Shown: positions 1 to 9,019, numbered from the stretch's first letter. The stretch: 64,000 bases of DNA from JABMMZ01 sp044377005 (GCA_044377005.1 JBILJV010000003.1:36554-100553); one strand, 5' to 3'. Translations and numbers: made by a program. The notes: generated by a model not told the origin, from the sequence alone.

Positions 1-912
1 AACAAAATAATGCCTTTAAATGATACTTTAATTGTGTATCCAAACCATGGTGCAGGCAGTGCATGTGGCAAAAAAATGAGCAAAGAAACTACCGACACAT
101 TGGGCAATCAGAAAAAAACAAACTATGCCCTAAGACCCGATATGAGCAAAGAAGAGTTTATCAAAGAATTATTGACTGGCTTAACAGCACCTCCAGGGTA
201 TTTCCCAAAAAATGTATTGATGAATATTCAGGGCTATGAAAGTTTGGATACGGTAATGGAAAGAGGAAAAAAACCAATGGATGCCAACACATTTGAATTG
301 GTGGCCAACGAAACAAGTGCCTTAGTTTTAGATACAAGAGATTCCAATGATTTTGCGAAAGGTTTCATTCCTAATAGTATCAATATTGGTTTAGATGGCA
401 GCTTTGCGATGTGGGTTGGTGAAATGATAAAAGACATCAAACAAGAAATCCTTTTAGTTACAGATTTGGGTAAAGAAGAAGAAGCTATTATCAGATTGTC
501 TAGAGTTGGTTACGACCACACCATTGGGTATTTAAAAGGTGGTTTTGAAACTTGGAAACAAGCAGGTAAAGAGATTGATGCTGTTGAGAGAATAAGCGCT
601 TCAGAACTTGAGCAAATGGTCAATGAGTTTTGTTGCATTATTGATGTTAGAAAAAAGAGTGAATACGATTCTGAACATGTTCAGGGTGCTATCAATATTC
701 CATTGAACGACATCAACAATCATTTGTCAGAATTTCCAAAAGACAAAAGATTTGCGTTACATTGTGCAGGAGGTTACAGAAGCATGATTGCAGCAGCCAT
801 TCTAAAACAGAGAGGTTGGGAAAACTTTGTAGATATTAAAGAAGGATTTGCGGGCATTAAAAATACAAGTTTACCAGTCACAGAGTATGTTTGTCCGAGT
901 ACGTTATTGTAA
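1..912 (+). CDS. Metallo-beta-lactamase/rhodanese fusion protein, 5'-partial
   Basis: The frame is already open at base 1 and runs into the first visible Met at base 10, so the N-terminal metallo-hydrolase domain lies outside the window. The visible part starts with the end of that domain (PNHGAGSACG, whose His is a usual metal ligand in the family) and is followed by two rhodanese domains, roughly residues 90-190 and 200-295. The first rhodanese has Asp (VTDLGK) where the sulfur-carrying Cys is expected, so it is probably non-catalytic. The second keeps Cys at about residue 252 (HCAGGYRS). This layout matches cytoplasmic MBL-rhodanese proteins related to persulfide dioxygenases, which handle glutathione or low-molecular-weight persulfides. 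The substrate here is inferred only from the family. A hairpin terminator follows. Confidence 0.85.
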   Translation, partial: NKIMPLNDTLIVYPNHGAGSACGKKMSKETTDTLGNQKKTNYALRPDMSKEEFIKELLTGLTAPPGYFPKNVLMNIQGYESLDTVMERGKKPMDANTFELVANETSALVLDTRDSNDFAKGFIPNSINIGLDGSFAMWVGEMIKDIKQEILLVTDLGKEEEAIIRLSRVGYDHTIGYLKGGFETWKQAGKEIDAVERISASELEQMVNEFCCIIDVRKKSEYDSEHVQGAINIPLNDINNHLSEFPKDKRFALHCAGGYRSMIAAAILKQRGWENFVDIKEGFAGIKNTSLPVTEYVCPSTLL

Positions 913-953
913 CTATTGGATTAAAGAAAAAACAAGAAACTTAAACTATAAAA

Positions 954-982
954 AAAGCCCTGAATTATCAGGGCTTTTTTAT
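954..982. terminator. Bidirectional intrinsic terminator between the rhodanese gene and tsf
   Basis: An 8-bp perfect stem (956-963 with 968-975, GC-rich core) with loop ATTA is flanked by an A-run on the left and a T-run on the right. It can therefore end transcripts from both converging genes. Confidence 0.85.
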
Positions 983-1000
983 TTAATATTGTTTGTAGGA

Positions 1001-1837
1001 CTATGCGCCTAAAGCTACTCTTTTGAAACTTTTAACTACTAAGCCAGCTTCTGTATCAGCAAGCATTTTAGCAATTGTTTTAGAATTGTCTTTAACAAAT
1101 TCTTGATTTACTAAAGTGTATTCTTTGTAGAATTTATTTAAACGACCTTGAGCAATTTTTTCAGCCATTTCTGCAGGTTTACCTTCAGCGATAGCTTGTT
1201 CTTTACCAACTTCAATTTCTCTAGTGATAACATCTTGTGGAACTTCAGATTCGTTTAATGCAATTGGATTCATAGCTGCAATTTGCATAGCTGTATCTTT
1301 TCCAGCCGCGGTATTAGCATCAGAAGGAGCGTTGTTAAGTTCAACTAATACACCCATTCTGTTTCCAGCGTGAATATATGGAACTATATTTTCTCCTTTT
1401 ACTAATTCGTATTTAGAAACTTCCATTTTTTCTCCAGTTTTACCCATCATGTCAAGTAATGCTTGTTCGATGGTAAGACCATTTGCAGTTGAAGCTACTA
1501 AAGTTGTAATGTCAGCAGGTTGGGTTGATAAAGCATGTTTTGCTATCATGTTAGCAAAAGTAACGAAATCATCATTTTTTGCTACGAAATCTGTTTCGCA
1601 ATTCAATTCAATGATTACACCTACTTTTCTATCATCACTTGTAAGTGCAATAACTGCACCTTCTTTTGCTGACCTATCAGCTCTATTTAAAGAAATTTTT
1701 TGACCTTTTTTTCTAAGAAAATCTACGGCCGCATCAAAATCACCATTGGTTTCGGAAAGGGCTTTTTTGCAATCCATCATTCCTGCACCTGTCATTTGAC
1801 GGAGTTTGTTTACATCTGCTGCACTAATTGTTGACAT
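1001..1837 (-). CDS. tsf: Translation elongation factor Ts
   Basis: EF-Ts is the nucleotide exchange factor that recycles EF-Tu-GDP in the cytoplasm. The 278-residue length is normal for the family. The N-terminal UBA-like part (about residues 5-40) contains the signature LRQMTGAGMMDCKKAL, and the dimerisation/core part has CETDFVAKND near residue 80. The start is ATG. It is the last gene of a four-gene operon (rplM, rpsI, rpsB, tsf) and shares the universal rpsB-tsf pairing, with about 60 bp between the two. Transcription ends at the hairpin just downstream. Confidence 0.98.
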   Translation of the reverse strand: MSTISAADVNKLRQMTGAGMMDCKKALSETNGDFDAAVDFLRKKGQKISLNRADRSAKEGAVIALTSDDRKVGVIIELNCETDFVAKNDDFVTFANMIAKHALSTQPADITTLVASTANGLTIEQALLDMMGKTGEKMEVSKYELVKGENIVPYIHAGNRMGVLVELNNAPSDANTAAGKDTAMQIAAMNPIALNESEVPQDVITREIEVGKEQAIAEGKPAEMAEKIAQGRLNKFYKEYTLVNQEFVKDNSKTIAKMLADTEAGLVVKSFKRVALGA

Positions 1838-1896
1838 ATTATATAAAAATTATAAACGGTTAAGAGTAATAAAAAAGAAATTCTGAGAATATAAAA

Positions 1897-2643
1897 TTAA
1901 GCTTCAGCTGCTTCTTTTTCTGATTTAGATTTCTCTATTTCAACAGCATCTTTCTCTTTTTTTCTATCCATTTGACCTTCTTCAATCGCTTTAAGAATTT
2001 CACCAACAATTAAGCTGATTGATTTAGAAGAATCATCATTTGCAGGAATTGCAAAATCAATATTACTTGGATCACTATTGGTATCAACCATAGCAATGGT
2101 AGGAATATTTAATTTGATAGCCTCAGCAACTGCTAAATGTTCTTTTTTAACATCTACTATAAATAATGCAGAAGGTAATTTTGCCATATCAGCAACTCCA
2201 CCAAGAACTGTGATAAGCTTAGCTTTTTCACGTTCTAACATTAATTTTTCTTTTTTGTTAATATTAGCATAAGTTCCATCATTAGCCATTTTATCAATGG
2301 TTTGCATTTTTTTGATAGACTTTCTAACTGTTGCGAAGTTTGTTAACATACCACCCAACCATCTTTCTGTAACGAAAGGCATTCCTGCTTGCTTAGCAGC
2401 TTCTTGGATAATATCTTTTGCTTGTTTTTTCGTAGCAACAAACATGATTTTTTTACCAGATTTAACAAAATTTCTAACAGCTGAAGTTGCTTCGTCTAAC
2501 TTCTGTCCTGTTTTGTTTAAATCGATGATATGAATACCATCTTGTTCCATGAATATGTATGGAGCCATTTTCGGATTCCATTTGCGAGTAAGGTGTCCAA
2601 AGTGACATCCTGCTTCCAATAATTGTTCTTTTGATACTGACAT
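1897..2643 (-). CDS. rpsB: 30S ribosomal protein S2
   Basis: S2 binds late to the 30S subunit and is needed for S1 binding. The 248-residue product opens with the family signature LLEAGCHFGHLTRKWNPKMAPYI, read here in two parts (LLEAGCHFGH and RKWNPKMAPY), and contains RWLGGMLTN and the conserved DTNSDPSNIDFAIPANDD region near residue 190. The C-terminus ends in a charged Lys/Glu tail. It lies between rpsI (12 bp upstream) and tsf, and is probably cotranscribed with them from the rplM promoter. Confidence 0.98.
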   Translation of the reverse strand: MSVSKEQLLEAGCHFGHLTRKWNPKMAPYIFMEQDGIHIIDLNKTGQKLDEATSAVRNFVKSGKKIMFVATKKQAKDIIQEAAKQAGMPFVTERWLGGMLTNFATVRKSIKKMQTIDKMANDGTYANINKKEKLMLEREKAKLITVLGGVADMAKLPSALFIVDVKKEHLAVAEAIKLNIPTIAMVDTNSDPSNIDFAIPANDDSSKSISLIVGEILKAIEEGQMDRKKEKDAVEIEKSKSEKEAAEA

Positions 2644-2655
2644 CTGTAAGGTGTA

Positions 2656-3042
2656 TTAGCGTTTGCTGAATTGAAATCTTTTTCTTGCTTTCTTTTGACC
2701 TGGTTTTTTTCTTTCAACCATTCTATCATCTCTTGTCAATAAACCGTGTGGTTTCAAAAGTGGTCTGTTCTCAGGGTTTATTTCACACAATGACTTAGAG
2801 ATAGCTAAACGAATAGCTTCTGCTTGTCCAGTAACTCCTCCACCATCAACATTTACTTTGATAGCAAATTTGCCTACATTGTCTGTCAATTGCAATGGTT
2901 GTAAAACTTTTGCTTGATTAACGATTGTAGTGAAATAAGCATCATACGGTTTATTGTTGATAATGATGTCGCCATTGCCATCTTGAACGTAAATTCTAGC
3001 AACTGCTGTTTTTCTTCTTCCTGATTTATTTGTAACTTCCAT
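2656..3042 (-). CDS. rpsI: 30S ribosomal protein S9
   Basis: S9 is a 30S head protein whose basic C-terminal tail reaches the P-site tRNA. The 128-residue product has the N-terminal GRRKTAVARIYV motif, GGGVTGQAEAIRLAI in the middle and the expected basic end GQKKARKRFQFSKR. It lies 17 bp after rplM, the usual rplM-rpsI order, and 12 bp before rpsB. Confidence 0.98.
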   Translation of the reverse strand: MEVTNKSGRRKTAVARIYVQDGNGDIIINNKPYDAYFTTIVNQAKVLQPLQLTDNVGKFAIKVNVDGGGVTGQAEAIRLAISKSLCEINPENRPLLKPHGLLTRDDRMVERKKPGQKKARKRFQFSKR

Positions 3043-3059
3043 GTATTAAATTTGATGGA

Positions 3060-3506
3060 TTATTTAATGGTTAATTCTTTTGGTTGTTGAGCTTGGTGAG
3101 GATGTTGATCAGCATCATAAACAAACAGATTTCTGAACATTTCTCTACCCAATCTGTTTTTAGGCAACATACCTTTTACAGCTTCTTCTAATAGTGCAAT
3201 TGGTTTTTTGTTTACCAAATCAGAAGCGCTTACTCTTTTTTGACCTCCTGGGTAGCCAGAGTAAGTAATATATTCTTTGTCTTGTAATTTAGTACCTGAC
3301 AATTTTACTTTTCCTGCATTTAGGACAATTACGCAATCTCCATTGTCTGAATGAGGAGTGTAATCGGTTTTATTCTTACCAATTAAGGCTGCAGCTATCT
3401 GTGAAGCTAGTCTGCCTAGCACTTTATCACTTGCATCTACCACGTACCAATTCTTCTGAATGGTTGCTTTGTTGGCGTATACTGTTTTGTAACTTATTGA
3501 ATCCAC
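3060..3506 (-). CDS. rplM: 50S ribosomal protein L13
   Basis: L13 is an early assembly protein of the 50S subunit. The 148-residue product shows WYVVDASDKVLGRLAS near the N-terminus and GMLPKNRLGREMFRNLFVY near the C-terminus. I read the start as GTG (the codon at 3504-3506). No in-frame ATG fits, and the resulting N-terminus MDSISYKTV is the usual one for this phylum. It is the first gene of the rplM-rpsI-rpsB-tsf operon and has a good -33/-7 promoter immediately upstream. Confidence 0.97.
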   Translation of the reverse strand: MDSISYKTVYANKATIQKNWYVVDASDKVLGRLASQIAAALIGKNKTDYTPHSDNGDCVIVLNAGKVKLSGTKLQDKEYITYSGYPGGQKRVSASDLVNKKPIALLEEAVKGMLPKNRLGREMFRNLFVYDADQHPHQAQQPKELTIK

Positions 3507-3535
3507 GTCTGTATGTTGATAAATTTTTGGGAGCG

Positions 3536-3567
3536 CAAAATTAGATAATCATATTGAGAATACCAAA
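3536..3567 (-). promoter_or_regulatory. Bacteroidota-type promoter for rplM operon
   Basis: On the minus strand the -7 box TAATTTTG (3536-3543) lies 20 bp from a -33 box TTTG (3564-3567). This matches the TTG/TTTG, 19-20 bp, TAnnTTTG pattern of Bacteroidota primary sigma promoters. It predicts a short leader of about 20-25 nt before the GTG start of rplM. Confidence 0.7.
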
Positions 3568-3581
3568 CAGTCTTGTAAAAT

Positions 3582-4700
3582 TTATTTGATTTTTTCTTCA
3601 ATATCTTTGTAAACCCCTATTAATACACGTTTCTGAGACTCCCAATCATAATGTTTTTTTACCCCTCTCTTTCCATTTTCTGACATTTGTTCAGTTTTTA
3701 GTACATCCCTGTGTATTGTTTCTATTGCCTCTGATATCTCTTTGCTGTCTCGTGGTGATACACAAAGACCACATTGATTGCCTTCTATAACTTCTTTATA
3801 CAATGGAAATGATGATGTAATAATTGGTAATCCAACTGCCATATACTCAAATAACTTGGTCGGATAACTTTCCATTGAATTTTTCATCGGCCATATTATG
3901 CACATCCCTATGTCCATTTTCTCAGCCAATGCATACCCCTCTTCTAATCTCTTTCTTCCATGAAAATGCAATTGTTCTTTTACGTCTTCATAATAATCCA
4001 ATTGTTTAATTTTGACTGACAAATCGGAATACAGCTCCCCTACAACATGAAAATGGACTAACATCCCTTTCGATTTTAATAGCTTTACACTTTCTATTAT
4101 TTCTAAAATACCCCTGTTCTCTAATACAATGCCTATGTAAAACAAATTCAACTGCTGTTTATATTCTTTCTTTTGAAATTTTTCAAAAAAATCAATGTCA
4201 CAATAGTTGAGTACTACTGAATAATTAGCCTTTAACAACTGATACCTTTTTTGATAACTCTTTTCAGCCAAAATAACATGAAATCTTTTAACAGCTATTT
4301 TCTCAAAAAAATCAAAAATCTTGTAAGCCATTTTCTGATTTCTAATCCATGGTTTGTCAAAAATATCCTCTGCTATATTTTCATGTACATCATAAATTAT
4401 TTTTTTACCCAACATTGACAACAAAATGGCACAAGGAATTAATTCGGGGTCGTGAAAATGATAAATTTGAGCCTTTTGTTTAAATGCCAAACGAAACATC
4501 AGTAACCACGAAAATAAAACCCTAATATTTCTATTTCGAAAAATTTTAATTGGAATAATGTTAACGCCATTTATTGTCTCCTTTTGTGGATGGTGAGCTA
4601 TTAAAGTCACTTCATAGTCCTCTTTTAATGCCTGACACATTTTATAAAAGATCCTAGTATCCATTGCATAATGGACCGAACTTAAATGGCAAACTTTCAT
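3582..4700 (-). CDS. GT4-family glycosyltransferase
   Basis: This 372-residue protein has the two-Rossmann GT-B layout. The N-terminal acceptor domain starts with MKVCHLSSVH, and the C-terminal sugar-nucleotide domain carries the GT4 motif PTKLFEYMAVGLPII near residue 280, ending in an E that usually contacts the donor. It most likely transfers a sugar to a glycan or lipid carrier at the cytoplasmic membrane face. Donor and acceptor cannot be told. I chose the ATG at 4700. A longer reading from a TTG at 4721 starts inside a probable -7 box (4719-4726). The gene stands alone, between the rplM operon and the divergent sdh operon. Confidence 0.85.
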   Translation of the reverse strand: MKVCHLSSVHYAMDTRIFYKMCQALKEDYEVTLIAHHPQKETINGVNIIPIKIFRNRNIRVLFSWLLMFRLAFKQKAQIYHFHDPELIPCAILLSMLGKKIIYDVHENIAEDIFDKPWIRNQKMAYKIFDFFEKIAVKRFHVILAEKSYQKRYQLLKANYSVVLNYCDIDFFEKFQKKEYKQQLNLFYIGIVLENRGILEIIESVKLLKSKGMLVHFHVVGELYSDLSVKIKQLDYYEDVKEQLHFHGRKRLEEGYALAEKMDIGMCIIWPMKNSMESYPTKLFEYMAVGLPIITSSFPLYKEVIEGNQCGLCVSPRDSKEISEAIETIHRDVLKTEQMSENGKRGVKKHYDWESQKRVLIGVYKDIEEKIK

Positions 4701-4718
4701 TTTTGGAGACAAGGACGG

Positions 4719-4726
4719 CAAATATA
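4719..4726 (-). promoter_or_regulatory. Probable -7 box of the GT4 gene
   Basis: TATATTTG on the minus strand fits TAnnTTTG and would start transcription about 10-15 nt before the ATG at 4700. No clear -33 TTG is visible at the right distance. Confidence 0.4.
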
Positions 4727-4865
4727 ATGTTATTATTGATATTAATTAGTTGTTTTGGTATATTAATACTCTCATTATCAAACAAAACATATTGTCTTTA
4801 AATGGGTTTATATTAATAAAGTAAATAAGTATTATTATTTAGAACGATTATAAGAAATAAAATAA

Positions 4866-4873
4866 TATTTTTG
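4866..4873 (+). promoter_or_regulatory. Probable -7 box of the sdhCAB operon
   Basis: TATTTTTG fits TAnnTTTG and would place the transcript start about 25 nt before the sdhC ATG. The -33 region lacks a clear TTG. The rest of the 4727-4865 intergenic stretch is AT-rich and shows nothing else I can support. Confidence 0.45.
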
Positions 4874-4902
4874 CACCTTAATTATAAATACAAAGAAAAG
4901 AT

Positions 4903-5679
4903 ATGAATTGGTTATCGAGTTTTCTAAAATCAAGTATCGGGAAAAAACTATTAATGGCCTTAACGGGTTTGTTTTTATGTACGTTCCTCGTGGTCCATTT
5001 GACCGGAAATTTACAGTTATTTAAAAATGATAGTGGCCTTGCTTTTAATGAATATGCAGTATTCATGACGACCAACCCTCTTATTAAATTTACTTCTTAC
5101 GGCCTTTATGCCACCATTTTGTTTCACGCTTTTTGGGGAATCTATTTGGTGTATGAGAACAAAAAAGCCCGTCCTGTAGCCTATGCTCAAGTAGACGGAA
5201 AATCAAATAGTGCTTGGGCAAGCAGAAATATGGGACTTTTGGGTACTATAATTCTTGTTTTTATCGTATTACACATGACTGGTTTTTGGGCTAAATACAA
5301 ATTTGGTGAAGTTCCTTTCACCGATTATCATGTTAATTTAACAGATGGTGAAATAATAGCTTACCCATACGAAGGAACTATCAATGGTAAAATCGAAAAA
5401 TTCACTGAACAAGGTTTTGAAAGAGTAATTGTAAAAGATTTATATACAGTAGTAAATGATGCTTTCAAAAATCCTTACGTGGTTATTTTTTATATTATAG
5501 CAATGATGGCTCTTGCATTTCACTTAATCCATGGTTTCAAAAGCGCTTTCCAAACCTTAGGACTCAACCATAAAAAATACAATCAATTAATTAAAAATAT
5601 TGGAATTTGTGTTTTTGGAATAATTGTTCCAATATTATTTGCAGCAATGCCTATTTACTTTTTACTTTTCAACCACTAA
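4903..5679 (+). CDS. sdhC: Succinate dehydrogenase/fumarate reductase cytochrome b subunit
   Basis: This is the membrane anchor of respiratory complex II, of the type B kind in which one subunit carries five helices and two hemes. The 258-residue product has several hydrophobic segments and His residues in the expected helices (VVHLTG, LFHAFWGIYL, VLHMTGFWA, FHLIHGFKSAFQTLG). An insert of about 50 polar residues (around 135-185) between two helices makes it longer than many homologues. It is the first gene of sdhCAB, 14 bp before sdhA. The complex passes electrons between succinate/fumarate and menaquinone. Confidence 0.94.
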   Translation: MNWLSSFLKSSIGKKLLMALTGLFLCTFLVVHLTGNLQLFKNDSGLAFNEYAVFMTTNPLIKFTSYGLYATILFHAFWGIYLVYENKKARPVAYAQVDGKSNSAWASRNMGLLGTIILVFIVLHMTGFWAKYKFGEVPFTDYHVNLTDGEIIAYPYEGTINGKIEKFTEQGFERVIVKDLYTVVNDAFKNPYVVIFYIIAMMALAFHLIHGFKSAFQTLGLNHKKYNQLIKNIGICVFGIIVPILFAAMPIYFLLFNH

Positions 5680-5693
5680 AATCAATCTAAAAA

Positions 5694-7700
5694 ATGTCAA
5701 TTAATAAATTAGATTCAAAAATTCCTGAAGGTCCAATAGATCAAAAATGGACTAAATACAAATCTTCAGTTCCTTTGGTTAATCCTGCCAACAAAAGAAG
5801 TTTAGAAATTATAGTAGTAGGAACCGGCTTAGCTGGTGCTTCTGCCGCTGCTTCTTTGGCCGAAATGGGATATAAAGTAAAAGCTTTTTGCTTTCAAGAT
5901 TCTCCTAGAAGAGCGCACTCTATTGCGGCTCAGGGTGGAATAAATGCTGCTAAAAACTATCAAAATGATGGGGATAGTACTTACCGTTTGTTTTATGACA
6001 CCATCAAAGGTGGTGATTACAGAGCAAGAGAAGGCAATGTTCACCGTTTGGCAGAAGTTAGTTCTAGCATTATTGACCAATGTGTGGCTCAAGGTGTTCC
6101 GTTTGCAAGAGAATACGGTGGACTATTAAGTAACCGTTCGTTCGGTGGAACTCAAGTTCAACGTACATTTTACGCTGCTGGACAAACTGGTCAACAATTG
6201 TTATTAGGTGCTTACAGTGCCTTACAAAGACAAGTAGGTATGGGTAATGTTACTTTGTACGCCCGTCATGAAATGATGGATGTTGTAACTATTGAAGGCA
6301 AAGCGAGAGGCATTATAGCCCGAAACTTAATAACAGGTGAGTTGGAAAGACACTTCGGACATTCTGTTTTATTGTGTACAGGAGGATATGGCAACGTGTT
6401 TTACTTATCAACCAACGCGATGGGTAGTAACGTTACTGCAGCTTGGAAAGCACATAAAAAAGGTGCTTTCTTTGCAAACCCTTGCTATACACAAATCCAC
6501 CCTACTTGTATTCCTGTTTCAGGCGACCATCAGTCTAAATTAACATTGATGTCTGAGTCTTTAAGAAATGACGGTAGAATATGGGTACCTAAAAATGCAG
6601 AAGATGCTAAATTAGTTAGAGAAGGTAAATTAAAACCAAATGATATTGCAGAAGAAAACAGAGATTATTATTTGGAAAGAAGATACCCAGCATTTGGGAA
6701 CTTAGTTCCTCGTGACGTAGCGAGTAGAGCTGCCAAAGAAAGATGTGATGCTGGTTATGGTGTAAACAAAACTGGTCAAGCAGTATTTTTAGACTATGCT
6801 GCCGCTATTGAGCGTTACGGTAAAATTGAAGCGACTAAACAAAATTTAATCAACCCAGATAAAGCCATTTTAATCAAACTTGGGAAAACGGTTGTTAAAG
6901 AAAAATATGGGAATTTATTCGACATGTACGAGCAAATTACTGGTGTAAATCCATACAACGAGCCAATGCAAATTTATCCAGCGGTTCACTACACTATGGG
7001 TGGTTTATGGGTAGATTATAACTTGATGACTACAGTTCCTGGATTGTATGCATTGGGAGAAGCTAATTTCAGCGATCATGGTGCCAACAGATTGGGAGCT
7101 TCTGCCTTAATGCAAGGTTTGGCTGATGGTTATTTTGTAATCCCTTACACTATTGGCGCTTACTTAAGCACTGATATTCGTACCAAAGCTATTCCTACTG
7201 ACCATGAAGCATTTGCACAAGCAGAAAAAGAAGTTGCAGACAGATTGAATAAATTAATCAATATTAAAGGCACTAAATCGGTAGATTATTTCCACAAAAA
7301 ACTTGGTAAAATTATTTGGGATGAATGTGGAATGGCAAGAAACGAAGCTGGTTTGAAAAAAGCAATCTCTGATGTTCAAGCATTGAGAAACGAATTTTGG
7401 ACTAACGTTCGCGTTCCTGGAGAAGTGAATGAATTCAACACTGAATTAGAGAAAGCAGGCAGAGTGGCTGATTTCCTTGAACTAGGTGAATTGATGTGTA
7501 AAGATGCATTAGAAAGAAACGAAAGTTGTGGTGGACACTTCAGAGAAGAATACCAAACCGAAGAAGGAGAAGCACTCAGAGACGACGAAAACTTCAGTTT
7601 TGTATCTGCTTGGGAAATGACACAAGACACCCAATGGCAATTACACAAAGAAGAATTAAAATACGAGAATATTAAAATTGCAGCACGTAGTTATAAATAA
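5694..7700 (+). CDS. sdhA: Succinate dehydrogenase/fumarate reductase flavoprotein subunit
   Basis: This is the catalytic subunit of complex II, interconverting succinate and fumarate on the cytoplasmic face. The 668-residue protein has an FAD-binding start (VVGTGLAGASAAASLAEMG, about residue 42) and the covalent flavin site RRAHSIAAQGG with its His near residue 72. It also has the active-site region HPTCIPVSG and the C-terminal HGANRLGASALMQGL. The length fits the Bacteroidota and epsilon-type B enzymes. It sits between sdhC and sdhB with gaps of 14 and 12 bp. Confidence 0.97.
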   Translation: MSINKLDSKIPEGPIDQKWTKYKSSVPLVNPANKRSLEIIVVGTGLAGASAAASLAEMGYKVKAFCFQDSPRRAHSIAAQGGINAAKNYQNDGDSTYRLFYDTIKGGDYRAREGNVHRLAEVSSSIIDQCVAQGVPFAREYGGLLSNRSFGGTQVQRTFYAAGQTGQQLLLGAYSALQRQVGMGNVTLYARHEMMDVVTIEGKARGIIARNLITGELERHFGHSVLLCTGGYGNVFYLSTNAMGSNVTAAWKAHKKGAFFANPCYTQIHPTCIPVSGDHQSKLTLMSESLRNDGRIWVPKNAEDAKLVREGKLKPNDIAEENRDYYLERRYPAFGNLVPRDVASRAAKERCDAGYGVNKTGQAVFLDYAAAIERYGKIEATKQNLINPDKAILIKLGKTVVKEKYGNLFDMYEQITGVNPYNEPMQIYPAVHYTMGGLWVDYNLMTTVPGLYALGEANFSDHGANRLGASALMQGLADGYFVIPYTIGAYLSTDIRTKAIPTDHEAFAQAEKEVADRLNKLINIKGTKSVDYFHKKLGKIIWDECGMARNEAGLKKAISDVQALRNEFWTNVRVPGEVNEFNTELEKAGRVADFLELGELMCKDALERNESCGGHFREEYQTEEGEALRDDENFSFVSAWEMTQDTQWQLHKEELKYENIKIAARSYK

Positions 7701-7712
7701 ATAAGAATAGTA

Positions 7713-8459
7713 ATGAAAATCACATTAAAAGTCTGGAGACAAAAAAATACAAAAAGTAAAGGTCAGTTTGAAACCTACAAATTAGACCATGTTTCTGAGG
7801 ATATGTCATTCTTAGAAATGTTTGACGTACTTAACGAACAGTTGATTAACGAAGGCAAAGAGCCTGTTGTTTTCGACCACGACTGTCGAGAAGGAATTTG
7901 TGGTATGTGTAGTATGTACATCAACGGTAGACCACACGGACCAAAAGACGCTGTTACCACTTGTCAGTTACACATGCGTTCTTTCAAAGATGGCGATATT
8001 ATTGTTGTAGAGCCTTGGCGTGCAGCAGCTTTCCCTGTTTTGAAAGATTTGTCAGTTGACAGAAGTTCTTTTGATAGAATTATGTCAGCGGGTGGATTTG
8101 TGAGTGTAAACACAGGGAATGCACAAGATGCTAATGCTTTACCAATTGGAAAAGACATCGCAGACGAAGCCTTTATGAGTGCTGCTTGTATTGGTTGTGG
8201 TGCATGTGTAGCGGCTTGTAAAAACGCCAGTGCCATGTTGTTTGTTTCTGCCAAAGTATCACAATTGTCATTATTGCCTCAAGGACAACCTGAAGCAAAG
8301 AAAAGAGCCATTGCGATGGTGAATCAAATGGATGCAGAAGGTTTTGGCTCATGTACCAATACAGGTGCTTGTAGTGCAGAATGTCCAAAAGAAATCAGCT
8401 TGAGCAATATCGCTCGTTTAAACAGAGAATACCTATCAGCAAGCGTTGCTGGAGAATAG
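7713..8459 (+). CDS. sdhB: Succinate dehydrogenase/fumarate reductase iron-sulfur subunit
   Basis: SdhB carries electrons from the flavin of SdhA to the hemes and quinone of SdhC. The 248-residue product has the [2Fe-2S] ligands in CREGICGMC plus a later Cys (TTCQLHM). A ferredoxin-like half follows with CIGCGACVAAC and CTNTGACSAECPKE for the remaining two clusters. It is the last gene of sdhCAB. A strong hairpin terminator follows at about 8530. Confidence 0.97.
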   Translation: MKITLKVWRQKNTKSKGQFETYKLDHVSEDMSFLEMFDVLNEQLINEGKEPVVFDHDCREGICGMCSMYINGRPHGPKDAVTTCQLHMRSFKDGDIIVVEPWRAAAFPVLKDLSVDRSSFDRIMSAGGFVSVNTGNAQDANALPIGKDIADEAFMSAACIGCGACVAACKNASAMLFVSAKVSQLSLLPQGQPEAKKRAIAMVNQMDAEGFGSCTNTGACSAECPKEISLSNIARLNREYLSASVAGE

Positions 8460-8529
8460 CATTTTTGATTTATTGATTTTAGATTTTTTATTTTAAAAAG
8501 TCAATAATTAGACATTTGAAAAAACAAAA

Positions 8530-8558
8530 AGCAAGTAAGCAATTACTTGCTTTTTTGT
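8530..8558 (+). terminator. Terminator after sdhB
   Basis: A 10-bp perfect stem (8530-8539 with 8544-8553) with a GCAA tetraloop is followed by a T-run. It lies about 70 bp past the sdhB stop and forms the left edge of repeat copy 1. Confidence 0.8.
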
Positions 8559-8612
8559 TATAGGTCTGTTTTTTGGGTGTTTAATTGACTTTAAAATTCT
8601 AACCTATTCACG

Positions 8613-8642
8613 TTTCATAAAATATTTTGGCACTTTCATAAA
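8613..8642 (+). promoter_or_regulatory. Candidate XRE operator, copy 1
   Basis: The 9-mer TTTCATAAA occurs twice as a direct repeat, at 8613-8621 and 8634-8642, with a period of 21 bp (two helical turns). The same pair with the same period is kept upstream of the second XRE gene, although the surrounding bases differ. This suggests a binding site, possibly for the XRE protein itself. Confidence 0.4.
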
Positions 8643-8719
8643 AAATGCAGTGACATTCGCAAAAGTCGAATAAAATAAAACCAAATAATCCCCTATTATC
8701 GTGAAAACAACTTCTAACT

Positions 8720-8980
8720 ATGACAAACACGCAAATAGGAGAAAACTTGCGAATTTTAAGAATATTAAAAAATTATTCACAAGAAGGACTGGCAAATAAG
8801 TTAAGCAAAACACAAAATTGGCTCCTAAAAATAGAAAAAGGTGAGATTGATATTCCATTAAGCTGTTTAACAGAATTATCTAAAGAATTGGGGGGTAGTT
8901 TGGATTTCATTATAACATTTGACAAAACACAAATACTTTATAAAGAACCAAACATTCAACAAGATAAAACCCTCAACTAA
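8720..8980 (+). CDS. XRE-family HTH regulator, C-terminally truncated copy
   Basis: This small DNA-binding protein has 86 residues. The HTH_3 fold spans about residues 7-62 (IGENLRILRILKNYSQEGLA, then NWLLKIEKGEIDIPLSCLTELSKEL). It is a paralogue of the protein at 10462-10761: by my count 10 of the 86 shared residues differ. Here a TAA stop (8978-8980) replaces the GAA codon of the other copy, which removes the last 13 residues (ILQLLKKIENKL-type helix). A further A has been added in the following A-run. It may be functional as a bare HTH or be decaying. No toxin-like partner is adjacent. Confidence 0.75.
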   Translation: MTNTQIGENLRILRILKNYSQEGLANKLSKTQNWLLKIEKGEIDIPLSCLTELSKELGGSLDFIITFDKTQILYKEPNIQQDKTLN

Positions 8981-9019
8981 ATTTTACAATTACTAAAAAA
9001 AAATAGAAACCAAATTATA

